Counted from the stretch's first letter, positions 1 to 7,708 are shown. The stretch is 16,560 bases of DNA from CAG-877 sp963645945 (GCA_963645945.1 CAVIUA010000016.1:1-16560), one strand, 5' to 3'. Translations and numbers: made by a program. The notes: generated by a model not told the origin, from the letters alone.

Positions 1-11
1 ATCTGAAAAAG

Positions 12-38
12 AAAAAAGTTGGCAAAAATGCGAACTTT
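12..38 (-). terminator. Intrinsic terminator of the yitT-murI unit
   Basis: Read on the minus strand, AAAGTT pairs with AACTTT (15-20 with 33-38). After one G/G mismatch the inner GC/GC pairs (22-23 with 30-31) close a 6-base loop. The 3' arm runs straight into a T-rich tract (TTTTTTCTTTTT, downwards from 17). It lies about 50 bases past the murI stop, so it is the natural end of that transcript. Confidence 0.7.
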
Positions 39-90
39 AGTCTAAAAATTTACGACAATTTCTTTTTTCTTTAAAAAAATCATCGAATAT

Positions 91-825
91 TTATTCAACA
101 ATTGTTTCTAATTTTTCTGTTAAAGAATTATATATTTCTATTTTTCTTACTCTCTCATCATTTAAAAGACCATGTTCTTCTAATTGTCTTTTAACTTCCT
201 TCGCAACGCCAACAGATCCATCTATTAAAGTAACACCTGGCATTTCTTCCAATATTTCCTTTTTTATAAATGGATAATGTGTACAACCTAAGACAATAGA
301 ATCAATATTTTTATCTTTATAATCTTTAAAATCATTTTTTAATATTTCTTTTATCTTTTCTTTATCTTTATCCTCTATTGCTTTTGCAAGACCAGGACAA
401 GCTAATAAATATATATTTTGATCATATCTTTTATTATCTCTAATTAATTCATATGTTCTTTCCGATTCAATAGTAGCAGGAGTTGCCATTACTAAAGTAT
501 TTTTATATCTATTATCACACGCTACTTTAATAGCAGGAACTGTTCCTACAAAAATAATATTTTTAAAAGTCTCCCTTAGCCTTTTCATACATCTAGTAGT
601 TGCTGTATTACACGCAATAACAATCAGTTTGCATCCTTCATCTATAAGCTTTTCTACTACATTACTAACTATTTTAAATAATTCTTCATCAGTCTTTTCA
701 CCATATGGATTATTTAAACTATCTCCATAATAATAAAAGTCTTCATATAAAAGCATTTCTTTTAACTTATCAAGTATACTTAAACCACCAATACCTGAAT
801 CAAATACTCCTACTTTCTTTATCAC
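91..825 (-). CDS. murI: Glutamate racemase MurI
   Basis: Interconverts L- and D-glutamate in the cytoplasm to supply D-Glu for peptidoglycan. Visible family signatures, counted from the GTG at 825, are VGVFDSGIGG (D9), YYGDSLNNPYG, VIACNTATT with the first catalytic cysteine C72, and VLGCTHYPF with the second cysteine C181 and H183. The length, 244 residues, is slightly short but complete for the family. Two GTG codons could start it, at 834 and 825. I prefer 825 because it gives the usual MurI N-terminus (MIKKVGVFDSGIGG) and is preceded by AGTGAT at 4-base spacing, like the GGTGAT sites used elsewhere in the window. It follows yitT by only a few bases and should be cotranscribed with it. Enzyme identity is secure; only the start is uncertain. 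Confidence 0.95.
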   Translation of the reverse strand: MIKKVGVFDSGIGGLSILDKLKEMLLYEDFYYYGDSLNNPYGEKTDEELFKIVSNVVEKLIDEGCKLIVIACNTATTRCMKRLRETFKNIIFVGTVPAIKVACDNRYKNTLVMATPATIESERTYELIRDNKRYDQNIYLLACPGLAKAIEDKDKEKIKEILKNDFKDYKDKNIDSIVLGCTHYPFIKKEILEEMPGVTLIDGSVGVAKEVKRQLEEHGLLNDERVRKIEIYNSLTEKLETIVE

Positions 826-840
826 AAATATCACTGCTTT

Positions 841-1710
841 CTACTCTTTTATAATTTTATTACTAGACTTAATATGATTACCAATAATATCTGATACTTC
901 TAATATTGTAACAAAAGCACTTTCATCCATTTCTTCAACTATATGTCTAAGTTCAAATATTTCAGCTCTTGTTATAACACAATATAATACTTCTTTTTCA
1001 CCAGATATTAATCCTTTTCCTTTAATAGTAGTTGTAGTTCTACCTAACCTATTATATATTTCACTAGATAAATGATTACCTTTACTAGTAACAATCAAAG
1101 CAGCTTTAGCTTGTTCCATACCTTCAGATACAAAGTCAATTACTTTAAATGTAATAAAATAAGTAAGTAGTGAATACATTGCTCTATCAAAACCAAAAAT
1201 AACTCCCGCAACAGTATAAATAAACAAATTAAATAACAACACAACTTGTCCAACAGATAGACTAGTATTCTTACTAATAACTATTGAAACAGATTCAGTT
1301 CCATCTACACATCCACCAAAGTGTATAACTAATCCAACACCAACTCCTAGTATTAAACCACCATATACCGTTGCGAGTAACATAACTTCAGTAAAAGGTT
1401 CTATTCCTTTAAAAACTTCCAAAAATATAGAAAATAATACCATTGAATAAACTGTTCTAGCTAAAAATCTTTTTCCTAAATTCTTATATCCAACATAAAC
1501 AAACGGAATATTTAAAACTAAAACTAATAAACTCATTGGTAACTTACTAAGTTTAGAAATAATAATAGATACACCAGTAACTCCACCATCTAATATAGTA
1601 TTAGGTATTAAAAATGCCTCTAACGCCAAAGCTGCTAAAAAAGAACCTAAAGTAAGCATCACAAATGAAAATAATATTTTAAAATAATTATTATTCTTGA
1701 TTTTCTTCAT
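841..1710 (-). CDS. YitT family membrane protein with C-terminal DUF2179
   Basis: Polytopic membrane protein of the YitT (DUF161) family, whose biochemical role is unknown; some members have been suggested as transporters. About five to six hydrophobic segments lie in the first 200 residues. The GG-x-TG-type signature appears twice, DGGVTGVSIIIS at about 41-52 and GGCVDGTESVSIVIS at about 132-146, which suggests an internally duplicated fold. Residues about 201-282 form the soluble DUF2179 domain (ALIVTSKG, GRTTTTIKGKG, EVLYCVITR), a PII-like ferredoxin-fold domain that commonly closes YitT proteins. Possible starts are GTG 1719, ATG 1716 and ATG 1710. AGAGGA at 1721-1726 is too close to the first, so I chose 1710 (spacing 10, N-terminus MKKIKNNNY). 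It is first in the unit with murI and has a consensus promoter. Confidence 0.88.
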   Translation of the reverse strand: MKKIKNNNYFKILFSFVMLTLGSFLAALALEAFLIPNTILDGGVTGVSIIISKLSKLPMSLLVLVLNIPFVYVGYKNLGKRFLARTVYSMVLFSIFLEVFKGIEPFTEVMLLATVYGGLILGVGVGLVIHFGGCVDGTESVSIVISKNTSLSVGQVVLLFNLFIYTVAGVIFGFDRAMYSLLTYFITFKVIDFVSEGMEQAKAALIVTSKGNHLSSEIYNRLGRTTTTIKGKGLISGEKEVLYCVITRAEIFELRHIVEEMDESAFVTILEVSDIIGNHIKSSNKIIKE

Positions 1711-1735
1711 TATCATCACATCCTCTACTAATTAA

Positions 1736-1764
1736 ATTATATTAAATATATAATTATATTTCAA
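1736..1764 (-). promoter_or_regulatory. Sigma-A-type promoter for yitT-murI
   Basis: On the minus strand TTGAAA (1764-1759), a 17-base spacer and TATAAT (1741-1736). This is a near-perfect housekeeping promoter. The predicted start near 1729 leaves a leader of only about 20 bases that includes the AGAGGA ribosome-binding site at 1726-1721. Confidence 0.75.
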
Positions 1765-1795
1765 GAAAAAAGAACTCAAATTATTTATGAGTTCT
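1765..1795 (-). terminator. Intrinsic terminator overlapping the kinase stop codon
   Basis: Perfect 8-bp stem AGAACTCA/TGAGTTCT (1771-1778 with 1788-1795), 9-base loop, then TTTTTTC on the minus strand. The kinase stop codon (1781-1783) lies in the loop, so one arm of the hairpin is coding sequence. It ends the regulator-kinase transcript just before the yitT promoter. Confidence 0.85.
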
Positions 1796-3055
1796 CTTTG
1801 TAATTATAAATGATACACCTTTTTTTTCATTATTAATACTTATATCATAATTCATTATATTAAGTGTCTTTTTAACAATAGATAAGCCAAGCCCGAACTG
1901 ACCCTTGATACCTTTCCGGAACGGAGTAAAAATTCCTTCTAGGTAATCATTACTAATATTATCTCCGTCATTATATAAAATTAACTTGTTCTGCTTAGCT
2001 GTAATTTTTATAGTCGTAGTAGCATATCTTATAAAATTCCCTAATAAATTATCAAGTATTGTTTCCCAGTTTTCAACAGTACCTACAAACTGACTTTTCT
2101 TATCATATTCAACTATAAAGTTCAATTCCTTTCTATGGAACTTAAACTTTTCAACTTCAGTCTTAATAATTTTCTCCATATCAACTGGTACTAACTCAAT
2201 ATTTTTAGAATCTTTAAGATAATCAAGTTTATTTAAGTAAAGAAGTGAGTGTACTTTTTGTTCTAATTTTGATGTCTGTTCTTTAATAACGCTAAGTGCT
2301 GTAGCTTCATCTTCAACGTTATCTTCAACAGCTTCTATATATGATTTTATAACGGTGAGAGGTGTCTTAAAATCATGTGATATATTTTGATACATCTGAT
2401 TACGATATTCTTCTTGATTTATTAAAGAAAGTCGCATATCTTCTATTGCTAAACCTAATGATTTGATTTCATCATCCACTTCAAAATCTAATTTATGATT
2501 ATAATCCTGGTTATCAATATTATCAACTTTATTCTTTAGCTTTTCTATTTTTCTAACTATAATAGTAGACCAAGCTATAAGAATAAGTCCTATTAATAAA
2601 CATGTACCAAGTACTATAGGAAATATTGAACCTAATATTTCTGTCTTTGTTTTATTGATATAACTGTCGTTTGTAATCGCAATTTTTTTAACTCTTTCAT
2701 TTTCGATAGCATAGTAATAATAGTATTTATGCTTATATTCTATCTTACCATATTCATTAGTAATTTTCTTCATCAATGAACTAACATTATCTATACCAAG
2801 TTCATCTTGTAAATTCTCAGTAGTTAAAACATTATCACCTACAACATAAACATAGGCAATCTTGGTGTCTAATAATTTATAATCTACGTTGGCATTAACT
2901 AATTGTAATGGTTCTCTAAGATAATTATATATATTGTTTTCCGCAACAGGAATTAACATTTTAGGTAGTACTAAACCAAGTATTATAAATAATATAACAA
3001 ATATAAAACCTACAAGCCAGACTAATTGTTTGCTTAATTTATTAATATGTTTCAT
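1781..3055 (-). CDS. Sensor histidine kinase of a two-component system
   Basis: Membrane sensor kinase, 424 residues, that should autophosphorylate on histidine and pass the phosphate to the adjacent response regulator. In order: transmembrane helix about 12-32; an extracytoplasmic sensor region about 33-142, rich in Tyr and Asn with no domain I can name; a second helix about 143-164; a HAMP-like linker about 165-215; the HisKA dimerisation helix with the H-box QNISHDFKTPLTV (phospho-acceptor H227); and a HATPase domain with N-box ETILDNLLGNFIRYA (N336, N340), G1-type NDG (362-364), F-box-like IFTPF and G2 box KGQFGLGLSIVKK (about 384-396). All catalytic boxes are present. Its ATG overlaps the regulator stop as ATGA (3052-3055), so the two are translationally coupled. 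The stimulus cannot be inferred; no transporter partner is adjacent. Confidence 0.93.
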   Translation of the reverse strand: MKHINKLSKQLVWLVGFIFVILFIILGLVLPKMLIPVAENNIYNYLREPLQLVNANVDYKLLDTKIAYVYVVGDNVLTTENLQDELGIDNVSSLMKKITNEYGKIEYKHKYYYYYAIENERVKKIAITNDSYINKTKTEILGSIFPIVLGTCLLIGLILIAWSTIIVRKIEKLKNKVDNIDNQDYNHKLDFEVDDEIKSLGLAIEDMRLSLINQEEYRNQMYQNISHDFKTPLTVIKSYIEAVEDNVEDEATALSVIKEQTSKLEQKVHSLLYLNKLDYLKDSKNIELVPVDMEKIIKTEVEKFKFHRKELNFIVEYDKKSQFVGTVENWETILDNLLGNFIRYATTTIKITAKQNKLILYNDGDNISNDYLEGIFTPFRKGIKGQFGLGLSIVKKTLNIMNYDISINNEKKGVSFIITKRTHK

Positions 3056-3717
3056 GATAGTCTGTAACCATACCCATAGATAGAATTAACATTAAGTTTA
3101 GGTAATTTTTTTCTAATTCTTCTAACTAAGTCATCAACTACTCTATCAGAACCAAAGTAATCTTTACCCCAAACTTCATCTAATATTTCTTCTCTAGTAA
3201 AACACTTATCTTTATTTTTTATAAATAGTACTAACAAATCAAATTCTAATGTAGTAAGCTTTATCTCTTTATCATTTTGTAATACTATTCTCCTAGTTAA
3301 ATCTATAGTATAAATATCATATGTAAGTATATTATTATTGTTGTTATCATCCTTATAAACTCTTTTTATAATTTTATTAACTCTAAGAACAAGTTCTTTA
3401 CTAGAGTAAGGTTTAGTAATATAATCATCACTTCCAAGTTCAAGTCCAAGTATTTTATCTAAGTCCTGATCTCTAGCTGATGTAAATATAACTGGAACAT
3501 CTTCATCTTTTTTTCTGATAGCTTTAATTATATCATACCCGTTAATATCATCTGCAAGCATAATGTCTAAAATCCATATATGAACGACATTCCCAATATA
3601 GTTAATGGCATCATTTCCTTTAGTAAAGGATACAACATTATACCCAGCCTTTTCTAAATACGTTTTTATTAAACTTGCTAAATCAACTTCATCTTCTACC
3701 AAACAGACAGTATACAT
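3052..3717 (-). CDS. OmpR/PhoB-family response regulator
   Basis: DNA-binding transcriptional regulator, 221 residues, partner of the overlapping kinase. The receiver domain (about 1-115) has the acidic pair E8/D9, phospho-acceptor D51 in WILDIML, the T/S switch region at 79-80 (FTSARD) and K102 in YITKPYSSKELVLRV. The C-terminal winged-helix domain (about 130-220) shows typical OmpR-type blocks: LTTLEFDLLVLF, FTREEILDEVWG, RVVDDLVRRIRKKL and the terminal beta hairpin IYGYGYRL. The start ATG (3715-3717) is preceded by GGTGAT (3722-3727), an extended match to the 16S anti-Shine-Dalgarno. It is first in the operon and has a long, repetitive leader. Direct targets are unknown; autoregulation through its own leader is plausible but only an inference. 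Confidence 0.95.
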   Translation of the reverse strand: MYTVCLVEDEVDLASLIKTYLEKAGYNVVSFTKGNDAINYIGNVVHIWILDIMLADDINGYDIIKAIRKKDEDVPVIFTSARDQDLDKILGLELGSDDYITKPYSSKELVLRVNKIIKRVYKDDNNNNNILTYDIYTIDLTRRIVLQNDKEIKLTTLEFDLLVLFIKNKDKCFTREEILDEVWGKDYFGSDRVVDDLVRRIRKKLPKLNVNSIYGYGYRLS

Positions 3718-3924
3718 CTATAATCACCACCATATGTAAGTAGTATAGCACTTTTATCTAAATAATTCTATATTTCTATAAGCATCCCTCCTTATATATA
3801 TAAAGTAAAGTAGTAAAACGCTAATTAATAATTATATTCTTTTCTTATACTTATTCCTCCTTTCTACATCTTAATCATACTACTTAATTGTTGTCGAATT
3901 ATAGTTAATTTATGGGAAATTATG
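3718..3924 (-). promoter_or_regulatory. Leader of the regulator-kinase operon with an extended -10 promoter
   Basis: This 207-base stretch holds no gene. Nearest the regulator, on the minus strand, is TGCTATACT (3750-3742), an extended -10 with only a poor -35 (TAGAAT, 3770-3765). It would start transcription near 3735, just ahead of the GGTGAT ribosome-binding site. Two more Shine-Dalgarno-like cores occur upstream, AAAGGAGG near 3856-3863 and AAGGAGGG near 3787-3794. The second is fused directly to an ATG that opens a 5-codon reading frame (MLIEI). A TATGAT box lies near 3872-3877. Which of these is used cannot be decided by eye. Confidence 0.5.
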
Positions 3925-3955
3925 TGAAAAAAATAACTATTCAAAAATAGTTATT
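3925..3955 (-). terminator. Intrinsic terminator of the ylbL-nucleotidase unit
   Basis: Perfect 9-bp stem AATAACTAT/ATAGTTATT (3932-3940 with 3947-3955), 6-base loop, followed on the minus strand by a run of seven T. The nucleotidase stop codon (3951-3953) lies inside the stem. Confidence 0.85.
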
Positions 3956-4490
3956 CTAAATTCAATATAATTTTTTCTATTTCTTCCCAAGATTCAACTC
4001 TATCAATTACATCTAAATATCTTTTCTTATCATCAAATAACAATGTATTAATATTTAACTTTTTACATTCTAAATAATTATTAAAGTCATCATCTATCAT
4101 AAGATCTATTTTTTCAATTGTACATACCTTTGCTTTATCAGCTTTGTAACAAGATCCATAATATTCATCATATCTAATACCATTACTTGAAAGCCAAGCC
4201 TTAGTAGCTTCTGTCATCCTATCAAAACCAGATATATAACTATCACTTCTCGCCGTAATAATAATTATTTCATTATCAAGAAATATTTTTTCAAACACTT
4301 CTCTAAATCCAGGTTTCAAAGTACTTTTATTAATTATTTCTAACATATTTTTAACATAAAAATCATTCAAATATTTATTGTTAAACTCATCAATTGAAAT
4401 ATTTTTATTATTCATATAAATATTAGCTAATTCATAAAACTTTTCTTCAGTATTACAAATTGTATTATCAATATCTATTCCTATTCTCAA
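3951..4490 (-). CDS. 5'(3')-deoxyribonucleotidase-like HAD phosphatase (NT5C type)
   Basis: Small cytosolic HAD-superfamily hydrolase, 179 residues, resembling the NT5C deoxyribonucleotidases that remove phosphate from (deoxy)pyrimidine monophosphates. HAD motif I is GIDIDNTICNT with nucleophile D6 and acid/base D8. Motif II is IIIITARSD (T79). A basic segment at about 117-121 (KADKAK) could supply the motif III lysine. Motif IV is KIDLMIDDD (D133-D135). The start is TTG at 4490: GGAGG lies 9 bases upstream (4500-4504), inside the end of ylbL, and no in-frame ATG precedes motif I. It is second after ylbL with a gap of a few bases. A role in balancing dNTP pools is an inference; the exact substrate cannot be read from sequence. 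Confidence 0.82.
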   Translation of the reverse strand: MRIGIDIDNTICNTEEKFYELANIYMNNKNISIDEFNNKYLNDFYVKNMLEIINKSTLKPGFREVFEKIFLDNEIIIITARSDSYISGFDRMTEATKAWLSSNGIRYDEYYGSCYKADKAKVCTIEKIDLMIDDDFNNYLECKKLNINTLLFDDKKRYLDVIDRVESWEEIEKIILNLE

Positions 4491-4494
4491 AAAA

Positions 4495-5511
4495 TTATAC
4501 CTCCAACTTTTCTAACTCTAAAATAGCTTCTTCTAAATTAGAAACACCAATAATTTTTATATCATAATGATTTTTCTTTTTGTATTTAATCGCTTCTTTA
4601 TAATTTTCTCCTGCTGGTACTAAGAAAACATCTGCTTTTTTAGATACAGCACCAGCTAATTTATATTTAACTCCACCAATAGAGCCAACAGTACCATCAC
4701 TTTCTATTGTACCAGTACCAGCAATTTTTAATGACTTAGTCAAATCACCTTTAGTTAACTGATCATATATTGAAAGAGCTGTAATAAGTCCAGCAGAAGG
4801 ACCTTGTTCCGTACGTTTAAACTTAAGCGTTACCTTTGGATCAGTCTTATAACTACTAACTTCTTGAACATAAATTCCTAATATAAGTCTATCTTCTTCT
4901 TTATATATTTTACACTTAATTACCTTTTCCTTATTTTTTCTAATAACCTTAACTTTAACAATATCATTTTCTTTATACTTATCTACACATTCAATAACAT
5001 CACTATTATTTTTAATTTTAACACCATCTATTTCAATTATTTGATCTCCTACTTTAAAATCATTATAATTCTTCATAACTGAAATAATATAGACTTTAGT
5101 ATCTATTTCTTCATAACTTTTATTAGCTAATTTATATGCCCATTTAATAGCGTTAGAATTAGAACTAATTAAATCAAGTTGACTTCTAAAATTAATATCA
5201 TCAATACTCTCTTCATCATCATACTTATAGTCATTTGCGCTTTCTCTTTCCCAACCTGGAATAACATAACTAAGTAAATAAGGCCCTAATCTTCCATCTA
5301 ACTCCGAAACAAAACAAATATTAAAACTTCCTTTACTCTCATATCCAGAGGTTACACTAACTCTTTTAGAAACATTACTTATATCTCCACCAACAATAAC
5401 ATAATAATTAACTGGCCAAAAGAATAAAATAGTAAAAACAGTCATAAAAATAATAAACTTATACTCTTCAACTATTAATTCCTTAATCCAAGTAAAAATC
5501 TTTTTAAACAT
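4495..5511 (-). CDS. ylbL: YlbL-type membrane-anchored PDZ/Lon-like (S16) protease
   Basis: Predicted membrane-anchored serine protease, 338 residues, close to the usual YlbL length. One transmembrane segment lies at about 19-40. An extracytoplasmic region follows, then a PDZ-like domain at about 140-205 (FKVGDQIIEIDGVKIKN, VKVKVIRKNKEK), and a C-terminal Lon-type proteolytic domain without an AAA module. The catalytic dyad is visible: S239 in EQGPSAGLITAL and K282 in SIGGVKYKLAGAV. The 43-residue spacing equals that in E. coli Lon (S679/K722). YlbL proteins belong to the DegS-like/Lon-like quality-control group outside the membrane; the substrate is unknown here. The start ATG has GGTGAT (5515-5520) just upstream. 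It is divergent from the YlbJ-like gene, and in Bacillus subtilis ylbJ and ylbL are also close neighbours. Confidence 0.93.
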   Translation of the reverse strand: MFKKIFTWIKELIVEEYKFIIFMTVFTILFFWPVNYYVIVGGDISNVSKRVSVTSGYESKGSFNICFVSELDGRLGPYLLSYVIPGWERESANDYKYDDEESIDDINFRSQLDLISSNSNAIKWAYKLANKSYEEIDTKVYIISVMKNYNDFKVGDQIIEIDGVKIKNNSDVIECVDKYKENDIVKVKVIRKNKEKVIKCKIYKEEDRLILGIYVQEVSSYKTDPKVTLKFKRTEQGPSAGLITALSIYDQLTKGDLTKSLKIAGTGTIESDGTVGSIGGVKYKLAGAVSKKADVFLVPAGENYKEAIKYKKKNHYDIKIIGVSNLEEAILELEKLEV

Positions 5512-5527
5512 CTTATCACCTTACCTA

Positions 5528-5556
5528 ATTATAACAAAGAAATGGAGAAATATGAA
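5528..5556 (-). promoter_or_regulatory. Extended -10 promoter for ylbL
   Basis: On the minus strand TGTTATAAT (TG at 5536-5535, TATAAT at 5533-5528), an extended -10, with a weak -35 TTCATA (5556-5551) at 17 bases. The -35 lies over the start codon of the divergent YlbJ-like gene, so the two genes share a very compact control region. Confidence 0.55.
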
Positions 5557-6439
5557 AAAAAATCGTCAAAACATAACAATTATTATATTATTACTAATAC
5601 TATTAATTCTTTATACTATTAATTCACCCTTAATAATAAAAAGTATCATATCATATACAAAATTATTTATAACAAAATTATTTCCTACTAATTTTATCTT
5701 TTTTATGATGTCAACTATCCTAATAGAACAAGGATTAATTGAATTACTAAGTAAAAAATTCAGACTAAATGGCAGTATCTTTTATGTTACAATTATGAGT
5801 ATTTTATCAGGTATCCCATCAGGCACTAAGTATACAAAAGATCTATTAGATAAAAATATTATTTCTCAAAAAACAGCTAATTACTTAATCACATATACAC
5901 ATTTTCCTAATCCAATGTTTGTTTTAAATACCGTAACAACACTAATTAATTATAAAATAGCTCTAAAAGTTCTATTAGTATTAATACTAAGTAATTTAAT
6001 AATTGCTTATATTACTAAACCAAGAGAAAAAGAAAAATTTCATCTTCCAGAAACAACTTCTAAAGACTTTGCCTCATCCCTTTCTAAAGCAATAACAGAC
6101 TCTCTAAAAGTAATATCTATAATATATGGAACATCAGTATTTTTTTATTTAATAACTGTAATTATTAATGAATACTTAACTCTAAATACTTTTAATTATG
6201 TAATATTATCTGGTGTCTTTGACCTAACAAAAGGACTATTCTCTACAATATTAATATCTAATGAATTATTAAGAACTCTTATAATTATTATATTCTTTAC
6301 TCTTGGTAGCTTATCTATTCATATCCAAATAAAAAGTATTATTTCTAATACTTCTATTAAATATATAAATTTTCTTTATGGAAGAATAATTCAAACAATG
6401 ATTTCCATTCCTTTATTTTTATTATTATATCTTATCTAA
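5552..6439 (+). CDS. ylbJ: YlbJ-like integral membrane protein
   Basis: Hydrophobic protein of 295 residues with about seven membrane segments (near 7-24, 45-62, 78-95, 137-153, 188-208, 240-258 and 272-294). The block SGIPSGTKYTKDLLDKNIIS followed by ...YTHFPNPMFVLNTV (about 90-130) fits the YlbJ/Gate-domain pattern, in which a G-x-P-x-G-x-K loop precedes an Asn/Pro-rich helix. Family members are needed for sporulation in B. subtilis but also occur more widely; the transported or sensed compound is unknown. It is clearly shorter than the roughly 400-residue Bacillus protein, lacking part of the C-terminal half. GGAGA (5544-5548) precedes the ATG. Its neighbour is the divergent ylbL, which supports the assignment. 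Its 3' end overlaps the convergent prepilin gene by 8 bases with no visible terminator. Confidence 0.75.
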   Translation: MKKNRQNITIIILLLILLILYTINSPLIIKSIISYTKLFITKLFPTNFIFFMMSTILIEQGLIELLSKKFRLNGSIFYVTIMSILSGIPSGTKYTKDLLDKNIISQKTANYLITYTHFPNPMFVLNTVTTLINYKIALKVLLVLILSNLIIAYITKPREKEKFHLPETTSKDFASSLSKAITDSLKVISIIYGTSVFFYLITVIINEYLTLNTFNYVILSGVFDLTKGLFSTILISNELLRTLIIIIFFTLGSLSIHIQIKSIISNTSIKYINFLYGRIIQTMISIPLFLLLYLI

Positions 6440-7046
6440 AAAAGTTTATAGGACATACTATATCAATACCATATTTAGTTGAAAAATCAGGATGATAAAA
6501 CCTAATATCAATAGTTAAAATATCATCATCTGTATTTATATTTATATCACTCATTCTTAAATCTAAAACTTTACAATTTTCGTTATTTTTACCAGACCCT
6601 AGATCAGGAAGTTCATATTCAGTTAAATCGCCCTCCGGTCCATAAGAAATTGAAAAGTAGTCATTTTTTCCAGAAATACAAGACCCAGATCCTTCAACAC
6701 CATAATCATTAGCTAAAATCCTTTTTACTATTAATTGTGATTTAGTACCATCTCTAAAAGAAAATTCAAGAGTATAAGTTTCAGGTGTAACTGTATTTGT
6801 AGAAGCATCTTTTTTAAATTCTTTATAATCAATAATTACATCTATTAATCCTCTCATAATTAAATCATCTTGAATTTCTTTAGTTATTAAGTTTTTATAA
6901 GTCATAATTTGATTCTTTTCAGATTCTATATTTTGCCTATTCTTATATGATTCAACCGATCCATACAAAGAAACAACTATAATTGCTACAAGAACAAAAG
7001 AAATAAGTATTTCAATAGTAGATATACCCTTATTATTAAGTTTCAT
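6432..7046 (-). CDS. Type IV prepilin-like protein (distal of the pair)
   Basis: Class III (prepilin peptidase) signal: the short basic leader MKLNNKG ends at G7, then ISTIEILISFVLVAIIVVSL with the conserved Glu at +5 (E12) and about 20 hydrophobic residues. After processing it would be a membrane-held pilin or minor pseudopilin of about 197 residues. The rest is a soluble domain with two cysteines near the middle (SGSCISGK, NENCKVLD) and one near the end (DIVCPINFF); I recognise no finer family, though size and layout suit a PilW/ComGF-like minor pilin. ATG at 7046 follows AGGTG with the stop of the upstream prepilin 4 bases away, so they form one operon. Its last 8 bases overlap the YlbJ-like gene on the other strand. 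Confidence 0.8.
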   Translation of the reverse strand: MKLNNKGISTIEILISFVLVAIIVVSLYGSVESYKNRQNIESEKNQIMTYKNLITKEIQDDLIMRGLIDVIIDYKEFKKDASTNTVTPETYTLEFSFRDGTKSQLIVKRILANDYGVEGSGSCISGKNDYFSISYGPEGDLTEYELPDLGSGKNNENCKVLDLRMSDININTDDDILTIDIRFYHPDFSTKYGIDIVCPINFFR

Positions 7047-7050
7047 ATAC

Positions 7051-7644
7051 TTAACACCTACTTCCTTTTAATATTTCAATAGTAGAATAATTCCAATATT
7101 CATTTCTATCTACCGTATTAGAAAATTCAACAATCAATCTGTAACAAGCATCATTTAATGAAGACACTTTAGAATAAGTAGGCAAATATGCTACATAATC
7201 TTGAAAACCAGAACTAAATATATTAGAAGAATTAGCATCAACTACTCCTTTAAAATTATTTTTATCACTAGCATCATCTCTATTACCAAGTTTATAATCT
7301 GTAATATACATATGCTTTACACCAAAACTCTTTACCAAACCATTACAAATCTTTATTGCTGTAGCGTCAGAATTTACAATATCGTTAGAACAATCAAATT
7401 CATGATATAAATTGTTAGTAATATCATTTTGAATATTTGTAAAGTCAACACTATCACTTTGAATTATTCTTTTAAACCAAAATGCTGCATATTTACTGTC
7501 TATATCATCATATGCTTCTCTTTTTTCATATTCAGCCATAATTGGATAAAAATTAGCATAGATAACAGAAAAAATTGCTGCTACAAAAACAGCTACAACT
7601 AAAGTTTCAACAAGAACGAAACCTTTACAATTAATTTTTAACAT
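7051..7644 (-). CDS. Type IV prepilin-like protein (proximal of the pair)
   Basis: 197 residues with a prepilin-type N-terminus: MLKINCKG, then FVLVETLVVAVFVAAIFSVIY, with predicted cleavage after G8 and the conserved Glu at +5 (E13). The mature protein would insert in the membrane and assemble into, or prime, a pilus or pseudopilus. The periplasm-facing part has several cysteines (DCSN, KICNG, DACYRL and the final Cys), so disulfides are possible. It sits first in a two-gene unit transcribed away from the PilB-like ATPase, which supports the role. GGAGTG lies 11-16 bases before the ATG, slightly far. No specific pilin name can be assigned. Confidence 0.8.
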   Translation of the reverse strand: MLKINCKGFVLVETLVVAVFVAAIFSVIYANFYPIMAEYEKREAYDDIDSKYAAFWFKRIIQSDSVDFTNIQNDITNNLYHEFDCSNDIVNSDATAIKICNGLVKSFGVKHMYITDYKLGNRDDASDKNNFKGVVDANSSNIFSSGFQDYVAYLPTYSKVSSLNDACYRLIVEFSNTVDRNEYWNYSTIEILKGSRC

Positions 7645-7660
7645 TTTATAACTTCACTCC

Positions 7661-7689
7661 TTGCTATTCTCATAAATCTATTATATAAT
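7661..7689 (+). promoter_or_regulatory. Promoter of the PilB-like ATPase gene
   Basis: TTGCTA (7661-7666), 17-base spacer, TATAAT (7684-7689). AAAGGGG (7721-7727) then gives a ribosome-binding site 8 bases before the ATG at 7736. The -10 overlaps that of the divergent prepilin promoter. Confidence 0.7.
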
Positions 7690-7708
7690 AAACTATAGAA
7701 AAATACCA
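7680..7708 (-). promoter_or_regulatory. Probable promoter of the prepilin pair
   Basis: On the minus strand TATAAT (7685-7680) with a poor -35 candidate TGGTAT (7708-7703) at 17 bases. The -10 lies in the 12-bp palindrome TATTATATAATA (7679-7690), so the plus- and minus-strand -10 elements overlap by two bases and polymerase can occupy only one orientation at a time. Confidence 0.45.

Noticed and set aside
3831..3859. TATAAT at 3836-3831 (minus strand) as the main regulator promoter
   Set aside because: The sequence at the -35 distance is GAGGAA, part of a Shine-Dalgarno-like run, with no TG extension.
7201..7410. Plus-strand frame of 69 codons inside the proximal prepilin gene
   Set aside because: It is fully contained in a well-supported gene on the other strand and has no ribosome-binding site or protein motif.
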